Origin: UBA3537 sp038138145
GTDB taxonomy: Bacteria > Bacteroidota > Bacteroidia > Flavobacteriales > Flavobacteriaceae
Direction: 5' to 3'
Assembly (NCBI GenBank): GCA_038138145.1
Contig: JAYQDD010000008.1
Coordinates: forward strand, 11,821 to 75,820
DNA length: 64,000 nucleotides
Part shown: piece by piece, positions 33,075-42,329 of the stretch
Numbering within the stretch: the first letter of the stretch is position 1
Layout: each line of letters begins with the position of its first letter
The notes under the pieces: model-generated
Seen by the model: only the letters and a program-made list of their open reading frames with translations
Told to the model about the DNA's origin: nothing
Database searches by the model: none
Program-made: the position numbers and the translations under genes

Positions 33075-34316
33075 ATGAATGCTGAAATCATTACTATTGG
33101 CGATGAAATTCTGATTGGACAAATTGTTGACACCAACTCGGCTTATATTTCTAAAGAACTAAATAAAATAGGGATTTCTGTATTTCAAATTACTTCAATT
33201 CAAGACGATAAAATTCAAATTTTAGAAACCCTTGAATCCGCAAAAACCCATGCCGATTTAGTCATTCTTACAGGTGGGTTAGGGCCAACCAAAGATGACA
33301 TAACAAAAACTACTTTGGCGGAATATTTTGACGATACTTTGGTGTCCAATGCAGCGGTAGTAGCGCACATCAAACACATTTGGAAAACATACATTAAGCA
33401 GCCCTTACTTCAGGTCAATTTAGACCAAGCATTAGTCCCTTCAAAAGCTAAAGTTTTGATGAACCAATCGGGCTCTGCACCTGGTATGTGGATGGAGAAA
33501 GACAAAACAATTTTTGTGTCACTTCCCGGTGTTCCTTTTGAAATGAAAGCACTAATGCAAAACGAAGTACTGCCCAAACTTTCAGCACAATTTGATCTTC
33601 CTTTTATTTTGCACAAAACATTACTGACCTATGGTCTGGGTGAAAGCATCATTGCCGATCGAATTTCGGAATGGGAAAACAACCTACCAGAGTCTGTAAA
33701 ACTGGCGTATTTACCCAATTTAGGCCGTGTACGTTTAAGATTGTCTTCAAAAGGATTTGATAAGTCTGCTGTTATGGACTCAATCAATGCGCAAATTGAT
33801 AAGTTAATTCCTCAAATTAGCGATGTTTTTGTCGGGTTTGAAGAAGATTCCTCAATGGAACAAATCATTGGAAATCAACTTATTAGACGTAAACAAACCT
33901 TGGCTGTAGCCGAAAGTTGTACAGGCGGGCGAATTGGCGCTCAATGTACAGCCAACCCTGGTGCTTCTCGTTATTTTAAAGGGGGAGTGATTGCCTACGA
34001 TACCAAAATCAAAACAGAGGTTTTGGGTGTAGATGAGAAGCTGATTGCTCGTCATTCTGTAGTGAGCTTAGAGGTCGCCAAAGCTATGGCGCTTGGCGTT
34101 CAAAACCTTTTTGGTTCCGATTATGCTATAGCCACTACTGGAAACGCTGGTCCAGACAAGGGTGATTCAGACGCTGAGGTGGGCACCGTTTGTATTGCTA
34201 TAGCAACACCAAAAAACGTTTTTGCACAACAATTTACTTTCGGTAAACACAGAGTGCGCATCACAACAAAAGCAGTGAATATGGCACTGACTTTGTTGCA
34301 GAAAGAAATTTTTTAA
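33075..34316 (+). CDS. cinA: CinA family competence/damage-inducible protein (NMN amidohydrolase)
   Basis: A protein of 413 residues with two domains: an N-terminal MoCF-like domain (ITIGDEILIGQIVDTNSAYI, TGGLGPTKDD), acting as an ADP-ribose-type pyrophosphatase in some members, and a C-terminal nicotinamide-nucleotide amidase domain (AVAESCTGGRIGAQ, ATTGNAGPDKG). It is likely a pyridine-nucleotide salvage enzyme. The ATG abuts the FAH gene stop. In the C-terminal motif the usual GIAGP is GNAGP. Confidence 0.94.
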   Translation: MNAEIITIGDEILIGQIVDTNSAYISKELNKIGISVFQITSIQDDKIQILETLESAKTHADLVILTGGLGPTKDDITKTTLAEYFDDTLVSNAAVVAHIKHIWKTYIKQPLLQVNLDQALVPSKAKVLMNQSGSAPGMWMEKDKTIFVSLPGVPFEMKALMQNEVLPKLSAQFDLPFILHKTLLTYGLGESIIADRISEWENNLPESVKLAYLPNLGRVRLRLSSKGFDKSAVMDSINAQIDKLIPQISDVFVGFEEDSSMEQIIGNQLIRRKQTLAVAESCTGGRIGAQCTANPGASRYFKGGVIAYDTKIKTEVLGVDEKLIARHSVVSLEVAKAMALGVQNLFGSDYAIATTGNAGPDKGDSDAEVGTVCIAIATPKNVFAQQFTFGKHRVRITTKAVNMALTLLQKEIF

Positions 34317-34332
34317 AATTGACTTCATAAAA

Positions 34333-34363
34333 TTTGTGAACTTGTAAAGAATTCGTATTTTTG
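34333..34363 (+). promoter_or_regulatory. promoter of the rpmB-rpmG-DUF4295 operon
   Basis: TTTG at 34333-34336, 19 nt, then TATTTTTG at 34356-34363: one of the best matches to the Bacteroidetes consensus in the window. The leader to the rpmB ATG would be about 35-40 nt. Confidence 0.75.
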
Positions 34364-34369
34364 CACCTC

Positions 34370-34387
34370 GTTTTGAAACAACAAAAC
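34370..34387 (+). promoter_or_regulatory. leader hairpin before rpmB
   Basis: GTTTTG (34370-34375) pairs with CAAAAC (34382-34387) across a 6-nt loop, 17 nt before the rpmB ATG and just after the predicted transcription start. It may be a regulatory leader of the ribosomal protein operon. Confidence 0.3.
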
Positions 34388-34404
34388 ATCTTAAATTAAA
34401 GATC

Positions 34405-34641
34405 ATGTCAAAAATTTGTGAACTTACAGGAAAAAAAGCGATGGTTGGAAACAACGTTTCCTTCTCTTTGAATAGAACAAAACGCAAATTCAATGCCAAT
34501 TTGGTAAAAAAGCGTTTTTACCTTCCTGAAGAAGATAAGTGGATCACGCTAAAAGTTTCTACATCTGCATTGAAAACCATAAATAAAATCGGTATTACTG
34601 CAGCAATTAAAGAAGCAAAATCAAAAGGGTTTTTAAAATAA
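34405..34641 (+). CDS. rpmB: 50S ribosomal protein L28
   Basis: Ribosomal protein of 78 residues; MSKICELTGKKAMVGNNVSF is the typical beginning. It heads the rpmB-rpmG-DUF4295-ftsY order, which is conserved in Bacteroidetes. The spacing to rpmG is 21 nt. Confidence 0.97.
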   Translation: MSKICELTGKKAMVGNNVSFSLNRTKRKFNANLVKKRFYLPEEDKWITLKVSTSALKTINKIGITAAIKEAKSKGFLK

Positions 34642-34662
34642 TATACCTAACAGAACAGCATC

Positions 34663-34845
34663 ATGGCAAAGAAAGGAAATAGAGTTCAAGTAATTTTGGA
34701 ATGTACCGAGCACAAAGCTTCAGGACAGCCAGGAACTTCTCGATACATTACAACAAAGAACAAAAAGAACACACCAGACCGCATTGAGATTAAAAAATTT
34801 AATCCCATCCTTAAGCGCATGACGGTGCATAAAGAAATTAAATAA
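34663..34845 (+). CDS. rpmG: 50S ribosomal protein L33
   Basis: Ribosomal protein of 60 residues, MAKKGNRVQVILECTEHKAS. Only a single Cys is present (ILECTEH), so this is a zinc-free type of L33. It is followed by the DUF4295 gene after 46 nt. Confidence 0.96.
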   Translation: MAKKGNRVQVILECTEHKASGQPGTSRYITTKNKKNTPDRIEIKKFNPILKRMTVHKEIK

Positions 34846-34891
34846 TTTTTGGGGTTTAGATCACTACAACCACCAAACTAATACTTGAATC

Positions 34892-35044
34892 ATGGCAAAG
34901 AAATCAGTAGCATCATTACAAACAGGATCAAAGCGTTTGACAAAAGCAATCAAAATGGTTAAGTCTCCAAAAACAGGAGCATATACTTTTGTTGAATCTA
35001 TCATGTCACCAGATAAAGTAAATGACTTCTTAAACAAGAAGTAA
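34892..35044 (+). CDS. DUF4295 family small protein (50 aa)
   Basis: A basic protein of 50 residues, MAKKSVASLQTGSKRLTKAI at the start, typical of DUF4295, a Bacteroidetes-specific family always found after rpmG. It is likely a ribosome-associated protein, inferred from its charge and gene position. A terminator hairpin follows. Confidence 0.9.
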   Translation: MAKKSVASLQTGSKRLTKAIKMVKSPKTGAYTFVESIMSPDKVNDFLNKK

Positions 35045-35067
35045 TTTTTTAAATAATATAACATTTC

Positions 35068-35104
35068 AAAGCTGCTTTTATACAAAGCGGCTTTTATTTT
35101 TTTA
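35068..35104 (+). terminator. rho-independent terminator after DUF4295
   Basis: AAAGCTGCTTT (35068-35078) pairs with AAAGCGGCTTT (35084-35094; one G-U wobble) with a 5-nt loop, followed by a T-rich tract. It separates the ribosomal genes from ftsY. Confidence 0.75.
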
Positions 35105-35146
35105 GTACCTTGCAAAAGGTCTAAAAATGATAAATCAACAGTCGTC

Positions 35147-36100
35147 ATGAGTTTTTTTAAAAAGATATTTTCTTCCGAAAAAAAAGCCACCCTTGACAAG
35201 GGATTGGAAAAATCTAAATCCAGTTTTTTTGATAAATTGGGTAAAGCTGTTGCAGGAAAATCTAAAGTTGATGACAGTGTTTTAGACAACTTGGAGGAAG
35301 TCCTTGTTACAAGCGATGTAGGGGTCAATACAACCCTAAAAATCATCGAACGCATCGAAGAACGTGTTTCACGAGATAAATATCTTGGAACCGAAGAATT
35401 AAATTTGATTTTAAGAGAAGAAATTGCTGGATTGTTATCGGAAACGCATACTGGTAACGATACGGATTTTGCCTTACCAGATACACAAAAACCTCATGTG
35501 ATTATGGTGGTTGGTGTGAATGGTGCTGGGAAAACCACAACCATTGGAAAATTAGCGCATCAGTTCAAACAACAAGGGTTGAAAGTTGTATTGGGTGCGG
35601 CAGATACATTTAGAGCAGCGGCTATAGATCAGTTGCAAGTATGGGCCGATAGGGTAGATATTCCTATTATAAAGCAAAATATGGGTAGCGATCCCGCTTC
35701 AGTGGCGTTTGACACTCTACAGAGTGCCGTCAGTTCCAATGCAGATGTGGTGATTATTGATACTGCTGGGCGTTTACACAACAAAGTAAATTTGATGAAC
35801 GAATTGACTAAAATCAAGCGTGTCATGCAAAAAGTAGTGCCCAATGCACCGCATGAAATTCTTTTGGTTTTGGATGGATCAACAGGGCAAAATGCTTTTG
35901 AACAAGCAAAGCAATTTACAGCCGCTACAGAAGTTAATGCTTTAGCCGTTACTAAATTGGATGGCACTGCCAAAGGAGGCGTAGTGATTGGAATCAGCGA
36001 CCAATTTCAAGTACCTGTAAAATATATTGGCGTGGGCGAAGGCATTGATGATCTTCAAGTATTCAATAAGTTTGAGTTTGTGGATTCGTTTTTTAAATAA
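35147..36100 (+). CDS. ftsY: signal recognition particle receptor FtsY
   Basis: SRP receptor GTPase, 317 residues, that docks ribosome-SRP complexes at the membrane. The N domain (about 20-105) is short and lacks the long acidic A domain of E. coli. GTPase motifs: GVNGAGKTTT (about 123-132), DTAGRLHNK and TKLDGTAKGG. It is followed 7 nt later by the amidase gene. It belongs to the conserved Bacteroidetes ribosomal protein/ftsY cluster. Confidence 0.97.
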   Translation: MSFFKKIFSSEKKATLDKGLEKSKSSFFDKLGKAVAGKSKVDDSVLDNLEEVLVTSDVGVNTTLKIIERIEERVSRDKYLGTEELNLILREEIAGLLSETHTGNDTDFALPDTQKPHVIMVVGVNGAGKTTTIGKLAHQFKQQGLKVVLGAADTFRAAAIDQLQVWADRVDIPIIKQNMGSDPASVAFDTLQSAVSSNADVVIIDTAGRLHNKVNLMNELTKIKRVMQKVVPNAPHEILLVLDGSTGQNAFEQAKQFTAATEVNALAVTKLDGTAKGGVVIGISDQFQVPVKYIGVGEGIDDLQVFNKFEFVDSFFK

Positions 36101-36107
36101 ATTTATT

Positions 36108-37721
36108 ATGAAAAAAATTTCAGCACTTCTTTTCATTATCGTTTTTTTCGGTTGTAAAAATGATACGCACAAAACAGAAAATAATTTAAGTGATATTTCT
36201 GAAAAATCGTTCAGAACTTTCAAAGTCGAAGACTCCCAACACATTGACTTAGAAGCACTTTGGGCACCCTTTCAAGAAAAATTATCTAATTTTTCTAATC
36301 AGCAATATGAAGCCCTAAAGCCCTTAATAATGGATCAAGACATACCAACGCTTCAAACCCATATTGCAAATGGAAAATTAAGCTATGAAGCATTGGTTAC
36401 CTTTTATTTGTACCGTATAAACCTGTTGGATAGAGCTAATGAAAAATCCCTAAATTCCATAATTTCGCTCAACCCAAACATCATTGAAGAAGCTCGAGAA
36501 AAAGATAAATATAGACCAAGAAATCTGTCTCAATTTTCTTTATATGGCATGCCTATTTTATTGAAAGACAACATCAATGCTAAAGGCATGATTACTACTG
36601 CAGGAGCCGTGGCTTTGCAAAAAAATAAAACGGATGATGCGTTTATGACCAGCCAACTTAAAGCAGCTGGAGCGCTTGTTTTAGGAAAAGCAAACCTGAG
36701 TGAATGGGCCTATTTCTTTTGTGGCGATTGCCCTAGTGGGTATAGCGCCATAGGCGGACAAACCTTTAATCCTTATGGTCGAAAAACATTAGACACTGGG
36801 GGCTCAAGTTCGGGTAGTGCTGTGGCTGTGGCCGCCAATTTTTGCACTGCCGCCATAGGTAGTGAAACCTCGGGTTCTATTTTATCGCCAGCCAGTCAAA
36901 ATGCTGGAGTTGGACTAAAACCAACTATTGGCGTGGTAAGTCGAAGCGGAATAGTTCCCATTTCTAGTACTTTAGATACCGCAGGACCAATATCCAAAAG
37001 TGTCATCGATAACGTACTGGTGTACAATGCCATTATTGGCTATGATCCTGATGATTTTAAATCCAAATTGACCTCAAAAATTAATGTAAAATCTATTTTA
37101 GACGTTTCCTTTGTAGGAAAACGTTTTGGTGCCATAAAAAAGATGATGGAAAACCCTTTGTACGCAGAAGCTGTTCAAGTACTCAAAAAGTATGGCGCCA
37201 AAGTCATAATTATTGATCCAGAAAATGTGGATTTGCCAGACTTTCTTCGACTTCTCAACTTGGACATGAAAAACGATTTACCTCAATATTTTAAGTGGTA
37301 TGCCAATTTTGATTTACCATTTGATGGTGTACAATCCATTATTGATTTTAATACCCTTGATTCATTGAAAAGAGCTCCTTATGGTCAAAAATTATTTGAG
37401 GGCATCGTAGCCGATGAAGCCACTACAGAGGAGTTTGAGGCCATCAAAGCAACATTGAAGGCTAATGGTCGCGCTTATTTTGAACAAGTGATGAATACAC
37501 ATCAATTGGATGGTGTTTTGTCCATAAATAATTATCATGCAGGCTATGCTGCAGTTGCTGAATACCCAGCCCTTACCGTACCGATGGGACTTAATAAAGA
37601 AAATGCGCCAATGGGACTTACTTTTATTGCAAAACCCTATAAAGAGTCCTCGTTATACACTTGGGCCTATCACTTTGAACAACTAGCCAACAAACGCCCT
37701 TTGCCAACCAATTATAACTAA
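36108..37721 (+). CDS. amidase-signature lipoprotein
   Basis: An amidase of 537 residues. The Ser-cisSer-Lys triad is visible: Lys in LLKDNINAKG, cis-Ser and nucleophile Ser in DTGGSSSGSAVAVAANFCTA and GSETSGSI. The N-terminus MKKISALLFIIVFFGCKND has a lipobox with Cys17, so it is likely a lipoprotein of the envelope; secreted members of this family occur in Bacteroidetes. The ATG at 36108 is chosen because the frame upstream lies inside ftsY. The natural substrate is unknown. rimO follows 8 nt after its stop. Confidence 0.92.
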   Translation: MKKISALLFIIVFFGCKNDTHKTENNLSDISEKSFRTFKVEDSQHIDLEALWAPFQEKLSNFSNQQYEALKPLIMDQDIPTLQTHIANGKLSYEALVTFYLYRINLLDRANEKSLNSIISLNPNIIEEAREKDKYRPRNLSQFSLYGMPILLKDNINAKGMITTAGAVALQKNKTDDAFMTSQLKAAGALVLGKANLSEWAYFFCGDCPSGYSAIGGQTFNPYGRKTLDTGGSSSGSAVAVAANFCTAAIGSETSGSILSPASQNAGVGLKPTIGVVSRSGIVPISSTLDTAGPISKSVIDNVLVYNAIIGYDPDDFKSKLTSKINVKSILDVSFVGKRFGAIKKMMENPLYAEAVQVLKKYGAKVIIIDPENVDLPDFLRLLNLDMKNDLPQYFKWYANFDLPFDGVQSIIDFNTLDSLKRAPYGQKLFEGIVADEATTEEFEAIKATLKANGRAYFEQVMNTHQLDGVLSINNYHAGYAAVAEYPALTVPMGLNKENAPMGLTFIAKPYKESSLYTWAYHFEQLANKRPLPTNYN

Positions 37722-37729
37722 TCCGTTTA

Positions 37730-39031
37730 ATGAGAACAAAATCACTAAAAACCAATAAAATTAATGTCGTAACGCTTGGGTGCAGCAAAAATGTATACGA
37801 CAGCGAAGTCCTTATGGGGCAACTCAAAGCCAATGGAAAAGCTGTAGCGCACGAAGAAGAAGGCAATGTTGTGGTGATTAATACTTGCGGATTTATTGAT
37901 AATGCCAAAGAAGAAAGCGTCAATACCATTTTAGATTTTGTACAAAAAAAAGAAGCAGGCGAAGTTGATAAAGTCTTTGTAACGGGCTGTTTGAGTGAAC
38001 GGTATAAACCCGACTTAATCAAAGAAATTCCAGATGTAGATCAATATTTTGGAACTACAGAATTACCTCAACTCCTCAAAGCTTTAGGTGCTGATTATAA
38101 GCACGAACTCATTGGGGAGCGTTTGACCACTACACCAAAAAACTATGCCTACCTTAAAATTGCGGAAGGGTGCGACCGCCCATGCAGTTTTTGCGCTATT
38201 CCATTGATGCGCGGAAAACACCGTTCGACGCCAATAGAAGGTTTGGTTTTGGAAGCCGAAAAATTAGCCGCTAATGGCGTTAAAGAATTGATTCTCATTG
38301 CACAAGATTTAACGTACTACGGCCTAGATTTGTACAAAAAACGAAACCTTGCAGAACTGCTTAAAGCTTTAGTCAAGGTTGAAGGCATTGAATGGATTCG
38401 TTTGCATTATGCCTTTCCAACGGGGTTTCCTTTGGAAGTATTGGAAGTCATGAAAAATGAACCTAAAATTTGTAATTATTTGGACATTCCTTTACAACAT
38501 ATCTCAGATAAGATATTGAAAAGTATGCGTCGTGGAACAACCCAAGCAAAAACCACCAAATTACTCCAACAATTCCGTGAAGCAGTACCCAATATGGCCA
38601 TCCGTACCACACTGATTGTGGGTTATCCTGGCGAAACAGAAGCCGATTTTCAAACCCTCAAAAACTGGGTAGAAGCCATGCGTTTTGAACGTTTGGGCTG
38701 TTTTACCTATTCGCATGAAGAAAATACCCATGCCTACACTTTAGAAGACGATGTTCCCCAAGACGTTAAACAAGCTCGTGCTAATGAAATTATGGAACTG
38801 CAATCCCAAATTTCTTGGGAATTAAACCAAGCCAAAATAGGCCAAACCTTGCGTGTAGTGATTGACCGAAAAGAAGGCCAATATTTTGTAGGCCGTACCG
38901 AATTTGACTCCCCCGATGTCGACAACGAAGTCCTTATTGATGCCTCCAAAGTATATCTCAAAACAGGAGCATTTGCCACAGTCACCATTACCGATGCCGC
39001 TGACTTTGATCTTTATGCCAAGGTGGTGTGA
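37730..39031 (+). CDS. rimO: ribosomal protein S12 methylthiotransferase RimO
   Basis: Radical-SAM enzyme that adds a methylthio group to Asp of ribosomal protein S12. It has 433 residues: N-terminal MTTase domain (LGCSKNVYDSEVLMGQL, three Cys for one iron-sulfur cluster), radical SAM core with the C-x3-C-x2-C motif in GCDRPCSFC, and a C-terminal TRAM domain (about 370-433). It lies in one run with ftsY and the amidase gene. Confidence 0.96.
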   Translation: MRTKSLKTNKINVVTLGCSKNVYDSEVLMGQLKANGKAVAHEEEGNVVVINTCGFIDNAKEESVNTILDFVQKKEAGEVDKVFVTGCLSERYKPDLIKEIPDVDQYFGTTELPQLLKALGADYKHELIGERLTTTPKNYAYLKIAEGCDRPCSFCAIPLMRGKHRSTPIEGLVLEAEKLAANGVKELILIAQDLTYYGLDLYKKRNLAELLKALVKVEGIEWIRLHYAFPTGFPLEVLEVMKNEPKICNYLDIPLQHISDKILKSMRRGTTQAKTTKLLQQFREAVPNMAIRTTLIVGYPGETEADFQTLKNWVEAMRFERLGCFTYSHEENTHAYTLEDDVPQDVKQARANEIMELQSQISWELNQAKIGQTLRVVIDRKEGQYFVGRTEFDSPDVDNEVLIDASKVYLKTGAFATVTITDAADFDLYAKVV

Positions 39032-39055
39032 TTTTTACTATAGAATTAATTCAAG

Positions 39056-39063
39056 TATCTTTA
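39056..39063 (+). promoter_or_regulatory. TATCTTTA promoter box of bshC
   Basis: TATCTTTA at 39056-39063, a one-base variant of TAnnTTTG, 28 nt before the ATG at 39084. The stretch TATCTTTACGGC is identical in the ppc promoter, at the same distance from its ATG. Confidence 0.5.
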
Positions 39064-39083
39064 CGGCGAATTAAAGATTAGAG

Positions 39084-40682
39084 ATGGCTACGCCGTATAT
39101 CCCATATAAAACAACACAAACCTTACCCAAACTTCTTCAAGAAGTTATGGTTCAAAATCCCGATTTGGACGTGTTTTACACGGCAGCTGCAACATTAGAA
39201 AATGTTGAGCATCAAATCAAAGCTAAAGGCAATGTGTTTTCCAACGAAAAACGGCAGATTTTGGTGGAGGCGGTACAAAAACAATACAAGCACATCAACC
39301 CTGACCGTTCTATAAGTGCACAGATAGAATCTTTAAACAACGACAATACGTTTACCGTAACCACAGGGCATCAATTGAACCTAATGGGTGGGCCATTATA
39401 TTTTTTGTATAAGATAATTTCGGTTATCAATTTGGCCAAAACCCTAAAAGAAAAATATTCTAAGTACAATTTTGTACCTGTATTTTGGATGGCTTCCGAA
39501 GATCATGATTTTGATGAAATCAATCATTTTTATTTTGGTAAAGATCGACTGGAATGGGCACATGAGGTAAATGGTGCTGTAGGACGATTATCGACAGAGG
39601 GGTTGACTCCAATTTTTAAAGAATTTACGGAAAAGCTCAGCGATACCCCTTATGCTGAATCCTTAGAACATTGTTTTCAAAACGCCTATCGATTAAACAC
39701 TAATTTGGCCGATGCCACGCGTAGCTTAGTACATCAATTGTTTGGAGTAGATGGACTTCTTGTCATTGATGGTGATGATGTACAACTCAAATCATTATTT
39801 GCTTCTGTGGTAAAAAGTGAGCTTAAAAATAAGTTGGTTTTTAAAGAAGTGACAAACACCAATAAGGCATTGCAAAACATAGATAAGGGGTTTAAAATTC
39901 AAGTGAATCCTAGACCACTCAATTTATTTTATTTAAAGAACAATTTAAGAGCCCGTATCGAAGAATATGACGGTGTTTTTCGAGTGCTGAATACAGATTT
40001 GAGTTGGAATTTAGAAGGGATTTTAGAAGAACTCGAACGACATCCAGAACGCTTTTCTCCAAATGTACTGATGCGTCCTTTGTATCAAGAAACAATTTTA
40101 CCCAATCTGTGTTATGTTGGTGGTGGAGGCGAACTGTCGTATTGGTTACAGCTCAAATCGTGTTTTGATCATTTTGGTATAAATTACCCTTTATTGATGC
40201 ACCGTAGTTCTGCAATTGTACACTCAGAAAAGCAACAGCAAAAACTAAAAAAAGAAAATTTATCTATTGAAGATTTATTTTTGTCTTCCGATAAATTATC
40301 AGCAAAAGTGGCTAAAAGTCAGAGCAGTTTGATCGATTTTTCAAGTCAAAAAAACCATCTAAAAAAACAATTTGAAGCCCTCTATACCCTTGCCAAGCAA
40401 ACCGACGCTTCTTTTGAAGGGGCAGTAGCAGCCCAAGAAAAAAAACAACGTAAAGGGTTGGATAATCTGGAAAAACGACTGCTTAGAGCCGAAAAACGAA
40501 AGCACAAAGCACAAATTGAAAAAGCATTGTCGCTACAATCTGCGCTATTTCCAAACGCTAACTTACAAGAACGTATGCTCAATTTTTCAACCTTTTATGC
40601 ACTTTATGGAGACGATTTTGTGAATAAATTAAAATCAGAATTGGATCCTTTTCAACAAGGATTTGCTGTAATTTCTTTATAA
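39084..40682 (+). CDS. bshC: putative cysteine ligase BshC (bacillithiol biosynthesis)
   Basis: Proposed last enzyme of bacillithiol synthesis, which adds Cys to glucosaminyl malate. It has 532 residues. Family features are visible: TVTTGHQLNLMGGPLYFLYK (about 92-111), VFWMASEDHDFDEINHF, and GGGELSYWLQLK; the C-terminal part is a charged coiled coil (about 385-500). bshA and bshB are not in the window. Bacillithiol use is plausible since many Bacteroidetes carry these genes. Confidence 0.93.
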   Translation: MATPYIPYKTTQTLPKLLQEVMVQNPDLDVFYTAAATLENVEHQIKAKGNVFSNEKRQILVEAVQKQYKHINPDRSISAQIESLNNDNTFTVTTGHQLNLMGGPLYFLYKIISVINLAKTLKEKYSKYNFVPVFWMASEDHDFDEINHFYFGKDRLEWAHEVNGAVGRLSTEGLTPIFKEFTEKLSDTPYAESLEHCFQNAYRLNTNLADATRSLVHQLFGVDGLLVIDGDDVQLKSLFASVVKSELKNKLVFKEVTNTNKALQNIDKGFKIQVNPRPLNLFYLKNNLRARIEEYDGVFRVLNTDLSWNLEGILEELERHPERFSPNVLMRPLYQETILPNLCYVGGGGELSYWLQLKSCFDHFGINYPLLMHRSSAIVHSEKQQQKLKKENLSIEDLFLSSDKLSAKVAKSQSSLIDFSSQKNHLKKQFEALYTLAKQTDASFEGAVAAQEKKQRKGLDNLEKRLLRAEKRKHKAQIEKALSLQSALFPNANLQERMLNFSTFYALYGDDFVNKLKSELDPFQQGFAVISL

Positions 40683-40696
40683 TTTTTTATAAAAAA

Positions 40697-40730
40697 TTGA
40701 TTTAAAATTTAGAGATAAATAGTACTTTTG
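40697..40730 (+). promoter_or_regulatory. promoter of guaA
   Basis: TTG at 40697-40699 and TACTTTTG at 40723-40730 (spacing 23). The guaA ATG begins only 4 nt after the box, so transcription would start at or near the start codon: a leaderless or almost leaderless mRNA. Confidence 0.55.
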
Positions 40731-40733
40731 GGC

Positions 40734-42269
40734 ATGCAACACGATAAGGTATTAATTCTCGATTTTGGATCTCAATATACACAACTCATCGCACGCCGTG
40801 TAAGAGAGTTGAACATTTACTGCGAAATCCATCCCTACAACAAAATTCCAACCTCAATAGAGGCCTACAAAGCGGTCGTACTTTCAGGAAGTCCACAATC
40901 CGTTCGTGGCGATGATGCGCTGCACCCCGATTTGTCGGAAATCCGTGCAAAAAAACCACTTTTGGCGGTGTGTTACGGTGCGCAATACTTAGCCCATTTT
41001 TCAGGTGGAAATGTTGCGCCCTCAAATACTAGAGAGTACGGAAGAGCAAATTTGTCTTTTATCCAAAAAGAAGAAGTGTTTTTTGACGGCGTTTCCGAAG
41101 GTAGCCAAGTGTGGATGAGCCATAGCGATACGATCAAAACATTGCCCACCAATGGAGTATTATTGGCCAGTACGCATGATGTTGAAAACGCCGCTTATAA
41201 AATTGAAGGGGAACAGACTTATGCCATACAGTTTCACCCCGAGGTGTACCATTCTACAGATGGAAAAACACTTTTAAAGAATTTTCTAGTCAAAATTGCA
41301 GGCTTACAACAAGATTGGACACCCGATTCATTTGTAGAAGAAACCGTAGCCGATTTAAAAGCACAATTACAAAATGATAAAGTTGTTTTGGGGCTTTCTG
41401 GTGGTGTAGATTCTACGGTAGCCGCTATTTTACTCAACAAAGCTATTGGAAAAAACTTGTATTGCATTTTTGTCAATAATGGATTGTTGCGTAAAAATGA
41501 ATTCAGTAGTGTGTTGCAACAATACGAAGGGATGGGGTTGAACGTCAAAGGCGTAGATGCTTCGGCACGTTTTTTGGATGTATTGGCAGGAATTGATGAC
41601 CCAGAACAGAAACGCAAAGCCATAGGGCGTGTTTTTATTGAAGTTTTTGATGATGAAGCACATTTGATTAAAGACGTAAAATGGTTGGCTCAAGGGACTA
41701 TTTATCCCGATGTAATTGAAAGTGTTTCGGCCACAGGGGGGCCGAGTGCAACCATAAAAAGTCATCACAATGTTGGTGGATTGCCAGATTTTATGAAATT
41801 GAACGTTGTAGAACCATTAAAAGCACTATTTAAAGACGAGGTACGCCGCGTGGGTGCTTCAATGGGGATTGATGCACAACTATTGGGACGTCATCCTTTT
41901 CCAGGCCCTGGTTTGGCCATTCGAATTTTGGGTGATATTACTGCCGAAAAGGTGCGTATATTACAAGACGTAGATGCTATTTTTATCAATGGATTGCGCG
42001 AATGGGGACTCTACGACAGCGTATGGCAAGCTGGTGCCATGTTGTTGCCTGTCAATAGTGTTGGTGTGATGGGTGACGAACGTACTTATGAAAAATGTGT
42101 TGCCCTTAGAGCCGTGGAAAGCACAGACGGTATGACAGCCGATTGGGTGAATTTACCCTACGAATTTTTACAAAAAACATCTAATGACATCATCAACAAA
42201 GTTAAAGGTGTAAACAGAGTGGTGTATGATATTAGCTCTAAACCACCAGCAACTATAGAATGGGAATAA
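40734..42269 (+). CDS. guaA: GMP synthase (glutamine-hydrolysing)
   Basis: Converts XMP to GMP. It has 511 residues: glutamine amidotransferase domain (LILDFGSQYTQLIARRVREL; nucleophile Cys in LAVCYGAQYL; HPEVYH), ATP-pyrophosphatase domain with P-loop GLSGGVDSTVAAIL and the C-terminal dimerisation domain. The ATG at 40734 (MQHDKVLILDF) is preferred over an in-frame TTG at 40728 that lies inside the promoter box. The LysM gene follows 60 bp later, probably co-transcribed. Confidence 0.98.
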   Translation: MQHDKVLILDFGSQYTQLIARRVRELNIYCEIHPYNKIPTSIEAYKAVVLSGSPQSVRGDDALHPDLSEIRAKKPLLAVCYGAQYLAHFSGGNVAPSNTREYGRANLSFIQKEEVFFDGVSEGSQVWMSHSDTIKTLPTNGVLLASTHDVENAAYKIEGEQTYAIQFHPEVYHSTDGKTLLKNFLVKIAGLQQDWTPDSFVEETVADLKAQLQNDKVVLGLSGGVDSTVAAILLNKAIGKNLYCIFVNNGLLRKNEFSSVLQQYEGMGLNVKGVDASARFLDVLAGIDDPEQKRKAIGRVFIEVFDDEAHLIKDVKWLAQGTIYPDVIESVSATGGPSATIKSHHNVGGLPDFMKLNVVEPLKALFKDEVRRVGASMGIDAQLLGRHPFPGPGLAIRILGDITAEKVRILQDVDAIFINGLREWGLYDSVWQAGAMLLPVNSVGVMGDERTYEKCVALRAVESTDGMTADWVNLPYEFLQKTSNDIINKVKGVNRVVYDISSKPPATIEWE

Positions 42270-42329
42270 GATTTGGATTTCTCAAAACTGCGCTGTAGTT
42301 TTAAAAACTCAATGCGCCAAAACAACAAC

